The notes below the pieces were generated by a model. That model searched no databases, was not told the origin of the DNA, and was given only the letters and a program-made list of their open reading frames with translations. DNA of 64,000 nt from Oscarella lobularis. Lineage: Eukaryota; Porifera; Homoscleromorpha; Homosclerophorida; Oscarellidae. Numbering within the stretch: the stretch's first letter is position 1; each line of letters opens with the position of its first letter. Shown here one piece after another: positions 34,284 to 46,700 of the stretch. The translations under genes and the position numbers were made by a program. The stretch is taken from positions 124,001 through 188,000 of the forward strand of contig NC_089193.1 in assembly GCF_947507565.1 (NCBI RefSeq). The letters are read 5' to 3'.

Positions 34284-35114
34284 ATGCTTTGCAAGCAAGT
34301 CACTTCCACAGTCAGCTGCTTCGTAGTAGTGATGGCACTAGCCGAGACAAACGAATCTGGAGTGCACGCTTCAACCTATAGCAAGTTTTCGAAGCACTTT
34401 CAATTATCTGAAGGCCAGAAATTCCTCGATCACATTCTGCAGCCTCAACGTGGCGATCGCGTTCTCGACTTTGGCTGCGGAACAGGAAACCTAACGCTTC
34501 ACTTAGCAGAGAAAATCGGGCCAAAAGGTTTCCTCGTAGGAGTCGACCCCGACTTAGAGCGAATCAAAATCGCCCAAAGCCGACTCCAAAGCTACGAGAA
34601 TGTAAAAATAGTTCATGGTTCAATAGACGAAGCAAAACCGTTTGCACTTTACGATGTTATCAACTCAAACCAAGTGGTACACTGGATACCTCGCGACAAC
34701 CACGAAGAGTACGTTGGAAAGATCTTTGATTTGCTGAGACCAGGTGGACGTGTCGGCTTCACGACGGGGAATGATCACAAAGGCTTCATACGAGAGCTCT
34801 CTGCAAGTCAATATGGAAATTCCTACGAATCGTTTATAGCTGCTACGGGATGGAGTCGTGCTCCGCTTTCCTACTGGGAATCGCTTTTCAGAGACGCCGG
34901 CTTCGAAATCGTATACAGCTCGAAAGAGGACAAGAGTGGCGTCTTCCCGGACGAAAGGACATTACTCGATTGGTGGGAAGCGACGACTGTGGGCTACTTC
35001 AACGCCGCTATTAAAACGCCGGAGGAACTGCTGAAAAAATACAAATTGAAAAGAGACGGACCGATTCCTGTCTACTCTTCTCTTCTGGACGTTGTGGCTA
35101 AGAAACCGAGTTAG
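34284..35114 (+). CDS. SAM-dependent class I methyltransferase, paralogue 1
   Basis: An intronless 276-codon gene. The SAM-binding motif I is DRVLDFGCGTGNLTLHLAEK, followed by the acidic residue of motif II in LVGVDPD. Later motifs are ALYDVINSNQVVHWIP and LRPGGRVGFTT. This is the Methyltransf_11/25 fold used by small-molecule methyltransferases; the substrate cannot be read from sequence. The C-terminal half (DWWEATTVGYFNAA, YSSLLDVVAKKP) is shared with the minus-strand paralogue at 36395-37183. The annotated ATG at 34284 gives a hydrophobic leader; the internal ATG at 34332 would match the paralogue's start better and may be the true one. Confidence 0.88.
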   Translation: MLCKQVTSTVSCFVVVMALAETNESGVHASTYSKFSKHFQLSEGQKFLDHILQPQRGDRVLDFGCGTGNLTLHLAEKIGPKGFLVGVDPDLERIKIAQSRLQSYENVKIVHGSIDEAKPFALYDVINSNQVVHWIPRDNHEEYVGKIFDLLRPGGRVGFTTGNDHKGFIRELSASQYGNSYESFIAATGWSRAPLSYWESLFRDAGFEIVYSSKEDKSGVFPDERTLLDWWEATTVGYFNAAIKTPEELLKKYKLKRDGPIPVYSSLLDVVAKKPS

Positions 35115-36394
35115 AGAACGATAGTTTGTTTTTCAGGGCTCGTGTTGGGGTATCTGATCAAAAAGAAACCCACTCATAGCCTAAATACGAATGAGCATTA
35201 AAGATGACGCCGGACATATGCATGGCCTTGGGCTAGTTCATACGTGACGGCTTCGTTCGACCGTCATTGTGTCAGCTGGCGCTGCGTAAAATGAATGATG
35301 AATCTACTAATCCGATTACCCTAGGTTTTGCTCCTCCCACTTTCCACCTGCATGAGATCGAACTTGGCCTAGATTGGCTCTTCCGAAGATCTTTCCTAAA
35401 TCTATGAGTAGTGAACGAAGTCCTCATGCACTCTGATCTCGGTAGAAAAACAGCAGCTGGGTGGAAGCCTGCTGACATGCAGATTGCAGAGCTAATTATA
35501 GACAGTGATTCCAAGTCCAAGCTGACGCTCGGTTCTTAGTCGAGAAAGAAGGACAATAGATGTACAGGAAAGACAAGGATGGTAAAAACCACTGTTGCGG
35601 ATTTGGGCGAGTCACGGCTTCAAAACGAGCTGCAAACAGGCGACGCAGTTGTGACTCTTTCCTCTCGTCAGAGAAGGCCATAACTCACCTGAAGACGGTA
35701 TTTAAGGTGTTTTCCAGGCACTGAGACAGCACGATCGCGGTCAAAATGCCGGCCGGCGGCTGCAGACTGACATTATTCCCCTTGACTGAACGGCAAGTGT
35801 CCCGTATATCGTTGATGCATTCTCGGCTCCGATGCATCACGGATGCATGTTGCTATCTAATCGCTTCAACGCCGTCGTCGTTTATGCGGTCAAGTGAGGG
35901 AGAAGGCTCGATCGGCAAGATAATGGTTAGTCCTATAGTAGAACACGCGAGTGTGTTGAACTTCTGATCATTTCCTTTTCAGAAAATGAGCCGTATTCAA
36001 ATGACAATAAAAACGTCGATCTTCTCAATAGAGATTCGCAATAGGAAGCCGGAAAACCGCTAGAAACGATAGAATAGTGAATAGTCTGGTTTTGTTTGAA
36101 CGGCGCTCTCTGCTGCAATCCTGAATAGTCGCAGTCTACTTTTTTCCGATTAGAAAGAACGCTCGCCCGTTCGATCAGTCGGTTTGGCCCGTAGAATTGT
36201 CCTCTTTACGTTAAAGAACCATCTACTCTATATATGTCTTCTTCGAAGTACGAATGTTTGTCCAAGTCGGCGAAAAAGTCCGATGGAACTGTCACTGAAC
36301 GAACTAGTGATTGTTTATTCTATCTACCCGAATTTTTTGTAGAGATATTGTCCCCTACAATTACCTTATTCACAACATGCGATCGACGAGAAAT
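35115..36394. other. intergenic region between convergent methyltransferases
   Basis: About 1.3 kb with short open frames on both strands and no recognisable domain, RNA or repeat. It contains the 3' ends of both convergent genes. Confidence 0.35.
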
Positions 36395-37183
36395 TCAGTC
36401 TCCTTTAGGCTTTCTCGCTATCACTTCGATCAGGATAGCGCTAGGGTTAATAGGCTCGTCCTTTTTCCACCCATATTTCTTTAGGAGCCTCTCGTAGTCG
36501 CCTACCCTGTCTTCAATCACGTGAGCAGCGCTAAAGCAACCAAGGCACGTCGCCTCCCACCACTTCAGAAAAGCTTCGTAATTCGGAAGCAAAAATCCTC
36601 TTTCCTCTTCAATGCCATGAACGATTTCGAACCCGGCGTTCTTAAGAAGTTTTTCCCAATCAGACAAAGGGCGCAAAGCCCAACCGACAGCGGTTAGAAA
36701 ATCGTCGTAGGAATTTTTGTACTGAATCGCCGACACGTCACGAACGTATCCCATTAAGACACGTGCCGTCGTGAATCCGAACTTTCCCCCCGGCTTTAGT
36801 TGTCCGTAGATTCCTTTCAAGATTTTCTCTTGTTCTTCCCGGGGAATCCAGTGAATGACATGGTTTGCGATGACGACGTCGTAAGGCGCGAATTTCGCCG
36901 TTTCGTCAATTGACCCGCGATGGACTTGGATGTTAGCGTGCGCGTGATCGTTTATTCGACTTTTAGCAATTGCGATTCGATCCTCGTCCGGATCGACTCC
37001 AACTACGAAGCCGCTAGAACCGACTCGACGTGCCAAGTCGATGAGCCAATTTCCAGTTCCGCAGCCGAAGTCGAGAACGCGATCACCTGACGCCAGCTTC
37101 ACAGCGTTGTCGAGGAAATCTGCGCCATGAAATTGCTGAACGTACTGGGAGAAGCGATCGTAGTTGGAAGCGTGAGACGTCAT
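36395..37183 (-). CDS. SAM-dependent class I methyltransferase, paralogue 2
   Basis: An intronless 262-codon gene transcribed towards its paralogue. Motif I is DRVLDFGCGTGNWLIDLARR, the motif II acid is in VVGVDPDEDRI, and later motifs are YDVVIANHVIHWIP and LKPGGKFGFTT. Both paralogues share the middle segment YGNSYESF/YKNSYDDF and the WWEAT end. Together they look like an inverted duplication followed by divergence; each has an intact reading frame. The lack of introns in an intron-rich region suggests origin by retrocopy or by transfer from an intronless source, which the sequence alone cannot decide. Confidence 0.88.
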   Translation of the reverse strand: MTSHASNYDRFSQYVQQFHGADFLDNAVKLASGDRVLDFGCGTGNWLIDLARRVGSSGFVVGVDPDEDRIAIAKSRINDHAHANIQVHRGSIDETAKFAPYDVVIANHVIHWIPREEQEKILKGIYGQLKPGGKFGFTTARVLMGYVRDVSAIQYKNSYDDFLTAVGWALRPLSDWEKLLKNAGFEIVHGIEEERGFLLPNYEAFLKWWEATCLGCFSAAHVIEDRVGDYERLLKKYGWKKDEPINPSAILIEVIARKPKGD

Positions 37184-38498
37184 CCTCTAAGTACGGCTGA
37201 AGCGAGGCGATCGAGACCTAGCTACCGCGCTCTATAAGGGGGGCGTGGGTGTAGGCCGCGCCCTACAGCAACGCCCTCCCTATCGTACTGTAGAGTATTG
37301 ACGCTAGTGTTTTAGTTTATTGTCTAAGACACGCCCCTTTCACGATCCTTTTACGTGCCTAGGGAGTCAGCTGGCCCAAAGAGCTGGCCCAAGTAGCGAC
37401 AGTTTAATTTATAGAAACTTATGAATTAGTAGGGACGTCCGATCACGCTCTCTTGTTCTCTTTTTAGCTACAGTAAAGAAGGCTTTCGTACGTGAACGCC
37501 AACTAAACCCTGCTGCTATCTTTACACGACACTTATGCATTTTCTAATTAATTATTTAAGAACAAAGTGTTTGGACAAATCTAATAGAACCGGTAATTGT
37601 CTATCTACGAGTTTTCTCTGCAGCAGTGAAAAATTTTATTCATTTTCTGGTGGTGATTCAATGACTGTCTGTGTGATGCTCACTGAGAATGGTTATCATT
37701 TCAGTGCAAAGATTGAGGATCTATATACCTAAGAGACATATACTAGGATTAGGGATCTGTAGACGTTTAAATCACGTCTGTACATTCTTAATTAATCGTA
37801 GCACATAACTTTTAGGTTCAAATCCCTTAATTAAATACCATCGAGATTTTCTAAAAGTCATGTGCTAGGATTAATTAAGGCTCTATATGTACGTTCAAAT
37901 ATTTGAGAGTCATGTGCTTAGATTGAGGATCTATACAAGTTCAAATACCTATGAGATATGTTTAGGATTAAATTCTGTTATCTAGATTTATTGTTGTGTT
38001 CCTCAGTGTGGTCTTGAAGGCCTTGTAGCTGTGAAGGAATGACTTGACGTAAAAAACTTTTTATTAGCTTGTCTCTAGGGCTTTGTAAGCTTGCTTTAGC
38101 TTTGAGGACGATGGCATTTCTTCGGAGAATGATTACCCGAGTGGGTGAGTCACGTGGTTTCCTAATCTTTATGTGTCTGCATGTGCGCCTGCTCTAAACT
38201 AAAGCCATCGCTCAAACCGCTCAAAGAAGGGAAAAGAGACGACGAAAAGGTTAAACTAGACCAAGCGAAGTCAGTTCAGTACATTTTTTGACGTGCGGTG
38301 AGTTTGAGCGATTCGGAAACGGAAAAACGAGCTGATCGACGCGATCGCTTGTCTTTGCTGAACTCCACCAGCCTATCAGGATCGTTCTCCTGCTCTCTGT
38401 CCATTGGATTTGGACGCGCCAACAGCCTGTCTTCGGTAGCGAACTAAAGAGCCCCCCAAAAAACAGTCTTCCTTAGAGTCTTCTAGAGATCCCGGACA
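37184..38498. other. intergenic, with degenerate repeats at 37700-37980
   Basis: At 37700-37980 the words GAGGATCTATA, GTTCAAAT and GTGCTAGGATTA recur at about 60-bp spacing. Elsewhere no gene is seen. Near 38499 an ATG begins a short open stretch (MTKDTSADNADT) ending in a good donor (GTAAGTTT at 38534), which may be a first exon of an unidentified gene. Confidence 0.4.
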
Positions 38499-38839
38499 TG
38501 ACGAAAGACACGAGCGCAGACAACGCAGACACGTAAGTTTGAATGTGACAGACCGTGGTTTGTGTGTGAACTCTGCACCGAAATTTCATGCAACGCGAAC
38601 GCGCATTCGATCATGCACCTCACAGTCGTTTCTTCTCAAAACGAGTCCAGAAAAGCGTCGGCTTTAGTTTCCATTCGAGGACGCAATAACGCGGCTCCGC
38701 TTACAATGCACGTGCATGATGACGCCACTTCTCCATATCTTATGTCACAGTAGGCGCTTATCGACGTCTTCGATCTAAAAAATGGCGCATAAAACGTGCT
38801 CGCTTCGTATTGTCCACTTAGCTTTTAGGCCTCCATACG

Positions 38840-39215
38840 GACGGTGGGCTCGCACCGCTGGAGAGGCCGCAAAAAATGGAGCCAATTGTAGAAGGGGTCG
38901 CTCACCCATGAGCAGCATGAGCCCATGAGCCGATCATAGCATAGGGAAGAGAACCCTACAACTAGACCGGTCCCTGTCGACAGTCGTAGCCCTGCCGCAG
39001 AGGAGCTGTCGCACCCGCCGCGAGCAGAATGCAGTAGTGTAGTCGGCGTGGAGATGAAGAGCCGGCCGACGCCGCCAACTCCCCATGTTGTACGAGCTGC
39101 ACGTAGCGAAGCTTATAGAGCGGGACGACTGGATCGGTCCGATGACGCAGCCCCTACAGGGATTAGAACCGCGTGAGCGGCGACCTGCAATCACTGCGCC
39201 ATCGTTGTCCCGGGG
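38840..39215 (-). mobile_element. tRNA-derived SINE-like copy
   Basis: Reading the minus strand from about 39208, the sequence starts ATGGCGCAGTGATTGCAGG, which matches an RNA polymerase III A box. About 35 bp later comes GGTTCTAATCC, a B box. Around 300 bp of unrelated body follow, ending near the GGAGGCC block at 38835. The box spacing and the imperfect tRNA head fit a tRNA-derived SINE rather than a functional tRNA. No target duplication was established. Confidence 0.5.
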
Positions 39216-39629
39216 AGTGACGTTGTGGGCGACGACTTTTTGCTCCCATTCCACGACTAACCTGCTGTACTGCACGCTGCATCGACGTCGAGGTTACGCA
39301 AAGAATTGTGTGCGCCGTGCGCCAGTATAAGAGCGAGGGAGGCGAGCTCTGATAGGCTCGGGAGGCCAGATGACGAAGTTGCGAAACTTGGTGGTTTTAC
39401 GCGTGACCATAAAAGGAAATAATTGTGCCTCACGTGAAAAGTTTCGACTAACAGTGACGCACTTGATGCACGTGCTCGTTTTCGGCGGTTTTTCTACGTA
39501 CGGGAAAGTGCATCGTCCGATCTCGCTTATGCACGTGATCGATAAACTATCGTGTCTGAGACGAACGGACGACTTTTCTTCGGCGAACGGCAAGAATTCC
39601 ATCGCTAAACAGCGTCGAGGCGGTGATCG

Positions 39630-40223
39630 ATGGAAGAAAATGCGAGAAAAGCCTCGCTGGAAGCGTGCGAACGATCGATCGTCGTACTTCCGCGAACGAA
39701 AGGAGCCGGATCGCGATCGGCGCTTCGAGACATAATTTCTGAACTCGTTCGACGACCTAGAAGGTACGGTCCTACCTATAGAATATTATATCTGACGGGG
39801 ACCCTCCCTCGATCTTTTTTTCTCCTAATCGTTCTTATTCTGTTTGATAGGTCTCCTGGCAAGTTCGGGTCTTGTTTCGAACGTTTAAATCTGTTTGCGT
39901 AAGTGATGACCACTCGTACTGTACATATGTCTAACGATTATATATACTCAATGTAATAATTATATACTGTAGATCCAACGTACTCCTCCTCAAGTTCACG
40001 TCCTCAATCGTCGTGAGAAAAAGGCAACAATATGCCGATATGCCTAAGGAAAAGTCGACGTTGACGAATACATCAATCTACCGCAAAATCGACGTACGAG
40101 GTGAGCGCTCTAATTTGCATTGACGAATATCCAAAGTTTTGCCGCGCATCAGTGCCCAGAAAAGTTATACGTCGTCACGGGCTTCAAGTCGTGGACCCTA
40201 AGCGCACATCGTCGTACAGTTGA
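39630..40223 (+). CDS. unknown small basic protein, four exons
   Basis: Four exons stay open and in phase through three GT-AG introns: 39630-39763, 39851-39898, 39973-40100 and 40153-40223 (stop TGA 40221-40223). The product is about 126 residues, starting MEENARKASLEACERS and rich in arginine and lysine. I recognise no domain. It may start further upstream, for example with the short exon at 38499-38533. The support is the consistent splice phases rather than similarity. Confidence 0.45.
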
Positions 40224-40656
40224 TGCGTCAGCAAGGCAAGTGATCTGATGATGCCGTCTCTTATAGAGACGATGATCTGAGGATGCCGTTTCTTTAGGAA
40301 ACGAGGAATCGAAGGCTGGGGTCTTAGTTCTCTTTATCCGTGAAAGAATCGATGGCTGGGGTTATCGTTCTGAAGGCAATGGAATGTTCTATTTTTACTA
40401 TTAGCTTCCTATTGCTTGCAATTTGGAACTTCATCGATGGCGATATCGCCAGCGGTGCCGCATACCGCGGCGACGAGCCGCGTTATAACGCAGATGGCTA
40501 TTGCAGCCATATGGTTTGCGCGGATGCGAAGAATATTGACTTAGCCTTGATATCGTCGAGGAGGAAGTTTATAATTCGCTGGCGTGCAGAGACGCAGAGA
40601 CATCGTCCAGAAGGGCATGCAGGGGATCGTTCGGTATTGGCTGACAGTGACGGGGG

Positions 40657-40666
40657 TTTATATATA
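40657..40666 (+). promoter_or_regulatory. TATA box of receptor kinase gene A
   Basis: TTTATATATA lies about 100 bp upstream of the ATG at 40758. The paralogous gene B has CTATAAAT at a similar place (about 50154-50161, roughly 40 bp from its ATG), and the region between is recognisably related (TTAGTCGATCA shared). Confidence 0.5.
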
Positions 40667-40757
40667 GCTCGGGGACGTTTTAGGATTAAGAACGCTACCG
40701 CACCTAGGAAGCTTTTAGTCGATCATCTCCGTCCTCAAGTGACGGCGCTCGTCTGCA

Positions 40758-43700
40758 ATGTCGTCTTTCCCGCTCTACACCATCGTTTTTCTTTGCTACA
40801 GTGGAGTGTTTTACCGGTGTGAAGATCTTCCGCATGAATATTTCGAAGGGAATAGTACGTAACGACGTCTTGTAGTGTAACTCGCTGATTCTGGTTTCCC
40901 AATCTGTACGCATAACGACAGAAGGAATAAACACGTAGTCCTCCTAGAGGAAAGACTATATGCTATGTCTATTCTGTCTTCTGGCGGTAGAACCGGATGA
41001 CTTTCTCAGAGTCCCTCCTTAACGACACTTAGCTGTAATGACATTATTGATAGGAGGTCTTTCTCTCTCCTAATGCCTCACCGTTTTGCGTGCCCTTCCG
41101 TACTTAATTAGGGCACGCTACTTCGTAGTTGAAGGCACAAGTGCGTAAGGGAACCTGATGGTGCTGATACTGAAAGCACTAGGTCTGTGATATAACATGG
41201 TAATGCGCAAAAATTATTTGCCCTACGTACACGAAAAGAGCAGTGCGCTAATGCTCTTTACAGCACGGCCTGAAGGTAGTCTGCCAATGTAATATAGTAT
41301 ATCGAAACACATGGGCTTTGCTCTCAACTTTGCTAGGCGGAATATCAGTTCTTAGTAAACAAACATAACGTTCTTAAAGCACCTAGAGTAATTGACGGAG
41401 TAGTAAACTAATTCGCCTGCTGTTTTTTTTGTAGCCAAAATTAATGAGGAGTCATCGCACGGCTTCTTTCTTTGTTGTGATTCTCCTATCTTACCGTACA
41501 GTGAAGGCAGTTTTCTAGAACTCCTGTCTCAAGTGACTCGCGGTGTCTCCAACTGCAATAATAGGTTTTAGTTTAATTAGTAGTTGTGTAATTAGCTTAT
41601 GTAATGGGACGCGATTGCGAGCCCATCAGGAGCGCGAATTCAAACGCGATCTGCTACTTTTAACCCGTATAAGTATGAATACGCCGGGTATATAGACCGG
41701 AAGAGAGGGATAACGGAGATATACCATGCACTCTAAAAGCGCTCGTGATCGGCTCGCAGTCATGTGCCATGATATAAGGGAAAATTATTTGTTCTGCCAG
41801 CAGAAAGTGCAATTTTCTTTACTACATGGTCTAAAGTTAGTCTGCTAATGTACTATAGTATATCAAAACTGATGCTCTCTACGCTCAACGTTGCAGAGGG
41901 GAATGTGAGTTTTTAGTAAATAAACGTGACGTTCCTAAAACAGTCAAAGTAGCAAAGCAGCAATTGATGACAGTAACAAACTAATTTATTTTCATTTTGT
42001 TGCTATACGTAAAGTATAGTCATCCTACAGTTTATTTCTTATTTATGCTTTATCTAAAGGAACGTTACAATGCAGCGAACGCAGTTTTCTTAAACTCCTG
42101 TCTCAAGTAACTGGCTGTGTCTCTGACTGCAATGATAGGTACGAAATTGTTGTTTAAATTTTTTTAAGTATTATGCTTATAGTTGAATTCACATTTTTAG
42201 GAATACGAATTGCCCCAGGCGGTCTCGATTTTTAAGTCACGGGGGAGTGGAGCTATTTTCAGAGCATTACAATTATCAGGTTTTAGCCTCTCTCACAATT
42301 TCTCTAATTTATTTTGCAATGTCATCTTGTGCTTCTTTGGGTCCGTGCAAATAAGGACAGACGCATTCTCTACGATGCAGATGCTTTTGAATACCACGCC
42401 AAAGAGAAATTAAGTTCTTTCGACTTATCAGCTAAAGGTTATGCCGAATATTTATTTATAATTGTATCGCATAGCATTTTCTTTTTTTCCAGCTATGTCG
42501 TCCTTTGCCTTAACCCTGATTGGCTTCTTTTCGCTTCTGTTTATTTTTGTCTCATTTTCTTCTTACCTTTATCCACGGAAGCTGGACTCCTCTAGAAACT
42601 GTCCTCTAACCGCTTCTTCGTCCGATAAACGCTGGCGTCGAAGGATAGTTGTGAATTTGCTTTTTCATTGTGACCGATTACTCTTTGTCTCCTTCCTTGT
42701 TGCAGTCGTTTTTGCAAGTTCTGCTGATGCAATTGATTCTGCCTTTCGGGAGTCTTGTGAAGGTCAGTATTACGTCCTGTTCTTGTTTTTCCAATGCAAT
42801 ATTGCCGTATCTTTTGATACATTCAGTAGCTACGCGCTGTCTTTTTCTCCTGTACTTTTGTGTCTTAAAATATATGCATGGTACTCTTAAACTAAACCTT
42901 ATTAACTGGTGTTCATAAGCTACGTCCTTTGCTTCTACTAAGCACCTTCTTACAAAATATTTATTTATGTATTCAAATAAATAATATATACAAAAATTTA
43001 CTTGTTTTTAAGTACCGTTATGTTGATTGAACGTTCATATTGTTGTGTAACGTGTTTAGTATACCTCTTGTTTTTGCAACTGAAATGCGACAAAGCGAGA
43101 GAAACCATGTCAGCAAAACTTTATCTACGTCTTGCAACGGAATTCTAAAAACTTTCTGTAAATTGCAGCCCTACACTACAATTTTAGGAAGAGCAAATAC
43201 TAAACGTTGCTCAAATTTAATATAAAGGATGCCAATAACGCAAATAGTAGTTACTATAAATGTTTCACGTAATGCTGATAATTTTTTTAGAGTGTGATCC
43301 TGGATGGATTTGTTATTTTTCTTCGTGCCTTCAAATTTCGAGATGGCCTTTGAGTTGGTCTGAAGCAGCTGAAATGTGCTCTGAACAGGAAGCCCATCTA
43401 TGGTCAATCGATAAAGACGATGAAGCACTGAGGGATTATTTAGATGGTCGGTATCGACGCACAGCATTTTTTATCGGATTAGTTAGTTCGCCTATAGCAA
43501 AAGGTGCGTACAGCTATCGGTGGTCGGACGAATCGCCGTTTGTCTATTCGAACTGGGAACGTTTGAACGAACGCTGCGAAGACGATCTTTGTACGACCAT
43601 CATTCCTAACCGGATAACGACCGGTTCCGTCCTTAGTTGGATGTCCGTACCCTGTTCGTCAACAAATAGATTCATCTGCGAGAAGTCGAGAAGTGAGGCT

Positions 43701-46700
43701 TGATTGTTGTCGCAGTTTAATTAAGTTTGATGCGTACCGTTTTTAAATTCTCAGATCTGACGACAGCTGATTTGCAACTTGTCGACGGCGCTACCCCCAA
43801 TCGCGGTCGCCTTGAAAATTTTTTTGAGGGTGCTTGGAAACGCGTGTGTATGGCGAAAAGCGGCGTCAATGTCAGTCAAACGGCAGTTGCAGTCTGTCGT
43901 CATTTCGGGTACCCTGATGTTTTGTTTACGCGTGCTTTGAATCGCTCTGGAGAAGGAAAAAAAGGAAACAATTCTTTTTCTGTCGACTGTATTTGGAAGG
44001 AAAATACTACCAGTTGCTCATACGAACGAGTGAACTGCGATTCGGATTTATTTATTTATTGCCAATCCAGCAGAAAATATTCTCTTGAGGTGCGACTTGC
44101 AAGTGGCGCAGAGCCCAGCGAGGGTATTTTGCAGACGCTTTGGACAGATGCAAATTGGAGAAATGCTTGTGTCTCGTCTTCTCAAATTAATTTGGTTTGC
44201 AAGCATTTAGGATACAGCCGAGGACGTGCATCAAAAGAATTATTTAGGGGTCCACCTTCTGAATATATTTTTCTATTCTGTTGGACAGTTCTGAAGTCAC
44301 TGTTGGCCGAGTGCTATTTCCTTTTGAGTCATTGTGATCTCGTTTTTGCAATCAAGTGCTTCAATGCAGATTGGCAAGTGCGACTTGTCAATACTGCTGA
44401 TACGACGAAAGAAAAAGAGGGAAATGTTGACGTTTTTTACAAAGACACGTGGACCATTATCTGCGGCGGCGAACGCAACAAATGGGATTTAAAAGAAGCT
44501 GACGTTGTCTGTCGCCAATTGGGCTTTGCAAAGGCAGCCTCAGCGTACTCGGAGCGCCTAGAATTAACTCCAAGAAGCCTAAATACAAATCATTCCTTTC
44601 TGACAGTTGCTTGCAACGGAAGCGAATCGTCGCTCAAAGATTGCGAGCACATGTCACCGCAAAATCATTCGTGCAGGAAGGCTGTTGCAGTTTGCAAGAA
44701 AAATGAATGTGAGCCCTGCAGGTTCTGACTTAGTTAATTATTAATTACAATTATTGACTTTTTTAGATTGTCCCTCAGGATGGGTTCTCTATGGGAATTA
44801 TTGCTACGCTGTTTCGCGTCTTTATTGGAGGATGTATGATCATGGTTGGGAGGAAGCAGGATGCGGACCTATTAACAGCGCTAGCATCAGCAGTCCACAC
44901 GAACAAGCTTTTGTGTTTTCACTTCTTGTTGACTATCCGTGGGGGGAAGATGTTTGGATTGGATTGAGACGAGAAGATGATGGTGCGTTCAAGTGGATCA
45001 ATGAAGAACCTCTGAGGTGTCTGTGATGGACCTTGCAGTGAATTATTCTATAATTCATGCGTTTTCAGGTACGTCTTGTGGGCTACTGAAGAACCAAAAA
45101 CTAGTTTTAATTGCGTTGCGATGGACGTCCGTACTGGCTATTGGAAGACGGCCGATTGCTTTAAAAATAAACACGTTTTATGCAAGATTTCTCTCCGTAA
45201 GATATAGTGCGATTCACTTATAATGATAGACCTTGTCTTGTCATTATCTTATTTCATTTTCAATCTAGGGGATATGGATAACGGAATTCGTCTGGAATCT
45301 GATCCGTTACAAGACGATCGGTGCAGAACAGATGAACTCTACTTCGAGAGCGCATGCTATTATTTCTCCAAAGATGAGCCGGTTTCACAAGAAGTTGCTC
45401 AGAATGAAAAGTGCAAAAGTCGTGGTGCACTAGTTTCAATACGAAACGCATTTGAAAATGCTTTTGTTGCAAAAGAAACGTCACCTGTTCAGGGATCACT
45501 CTACTGGACGGGCTTGTTTTACAATGATACGTCTGTGCAAGAAGCTTTCACGTGGCTTGATACATCTCCCATCAGTTTCACCAAGTGGGGAAAGTATGAG
45601 CCAGCATACCCAAAGAGAGAAAACCAAGGTTGCGTTTTATTGGGATCAGACGGGCGTGAATTTGTTTGGTCTGTTTCAAACTGCTCTGCTAAGGCTCAAT
45701 ATGTCTGTAAAAGTAATCTCACAGATACGAGAGGCAACGCCTATTTACTAATCATCTTTAGGATTTCTGAAAGAATCAGATCACGATGAATTTTGCGACT
45801 CTGATGAATTGGAGAGTAGCGGTACTGAACCTTTGCCCAATTGCAGTGAGTACTTCAAACATTCTAGGATCATCACCTACTTATATTTTTCTTCATTATC
45901 TTTTCTAGATGTATACTCGTGTCCAACCGGTTGGACCAAGCTTGCGACTCGGTCTTGCTTCAAACGTATATCTGAAAGAAAGACGTGGCAGGATTCGTTG
46001 TCAGACTGCGAAATCATGGAGACGAGAAGCTCTCTTGCCAGAATTCTTTCGATTGAAGAGCAGAACAACCTAAGTTTGCTCCTTTTTAAGGAAGAGGATG
46101 AGGCATGGATTGGACTCAATGATATATCGAATGAGGGATTTTATGTTTGGTCTGACGGTTCTCCTTTAGTCTATATTAACTGGACTTTGTTTGAAGATGA
46201 TACGAATTCGTCTTTGCAGAACGTACAAGATTGTGTGGCTGCGTCAAAAAGTTTTTGGAAATTAGACAGTTGTTCTAAGGAGAAGGCTAGTGTCTGCTTT
46301 ACGCATGCAACTCAAAGTACATACAGCCGAAGTTTAGCTAATTGCTATTTTTTTCTACTCACTCTTATTAGATTTTGATGAATGCTCCAACAGCAGTGAT
46401 AGCTGCCACATCAACGCTACTTGCGAAAATACAATCTCTTCTTACATCTGCACCTGCAAGCAAGGTTTTACAGGCAATGGAACTATGTGTGAAGGTAACA
46501 GACATATTTCGTTATTCCACTGATTAAGAGCAGACTATTCTTTTGATTTCTTGGATTTAGATATAGACGAATGTAAGTATTACGTCTGTAGCGAGTCAAA
46601 TTGCACAAATCAGGATTACAACTGCACGTGCAGAAACACAATTGGATCATATGAATGCGATTGCCACGGCCAGGTGCACAATGATACCCAATGCAGAGGT

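Noticed and set aside
39130-39215. A tRNA gene on the minus strand
   Set aside because: A and B boxes are present, but the stems do not close into a cloverleaf and a long non-tRNA body follows; a SINE head fits better.
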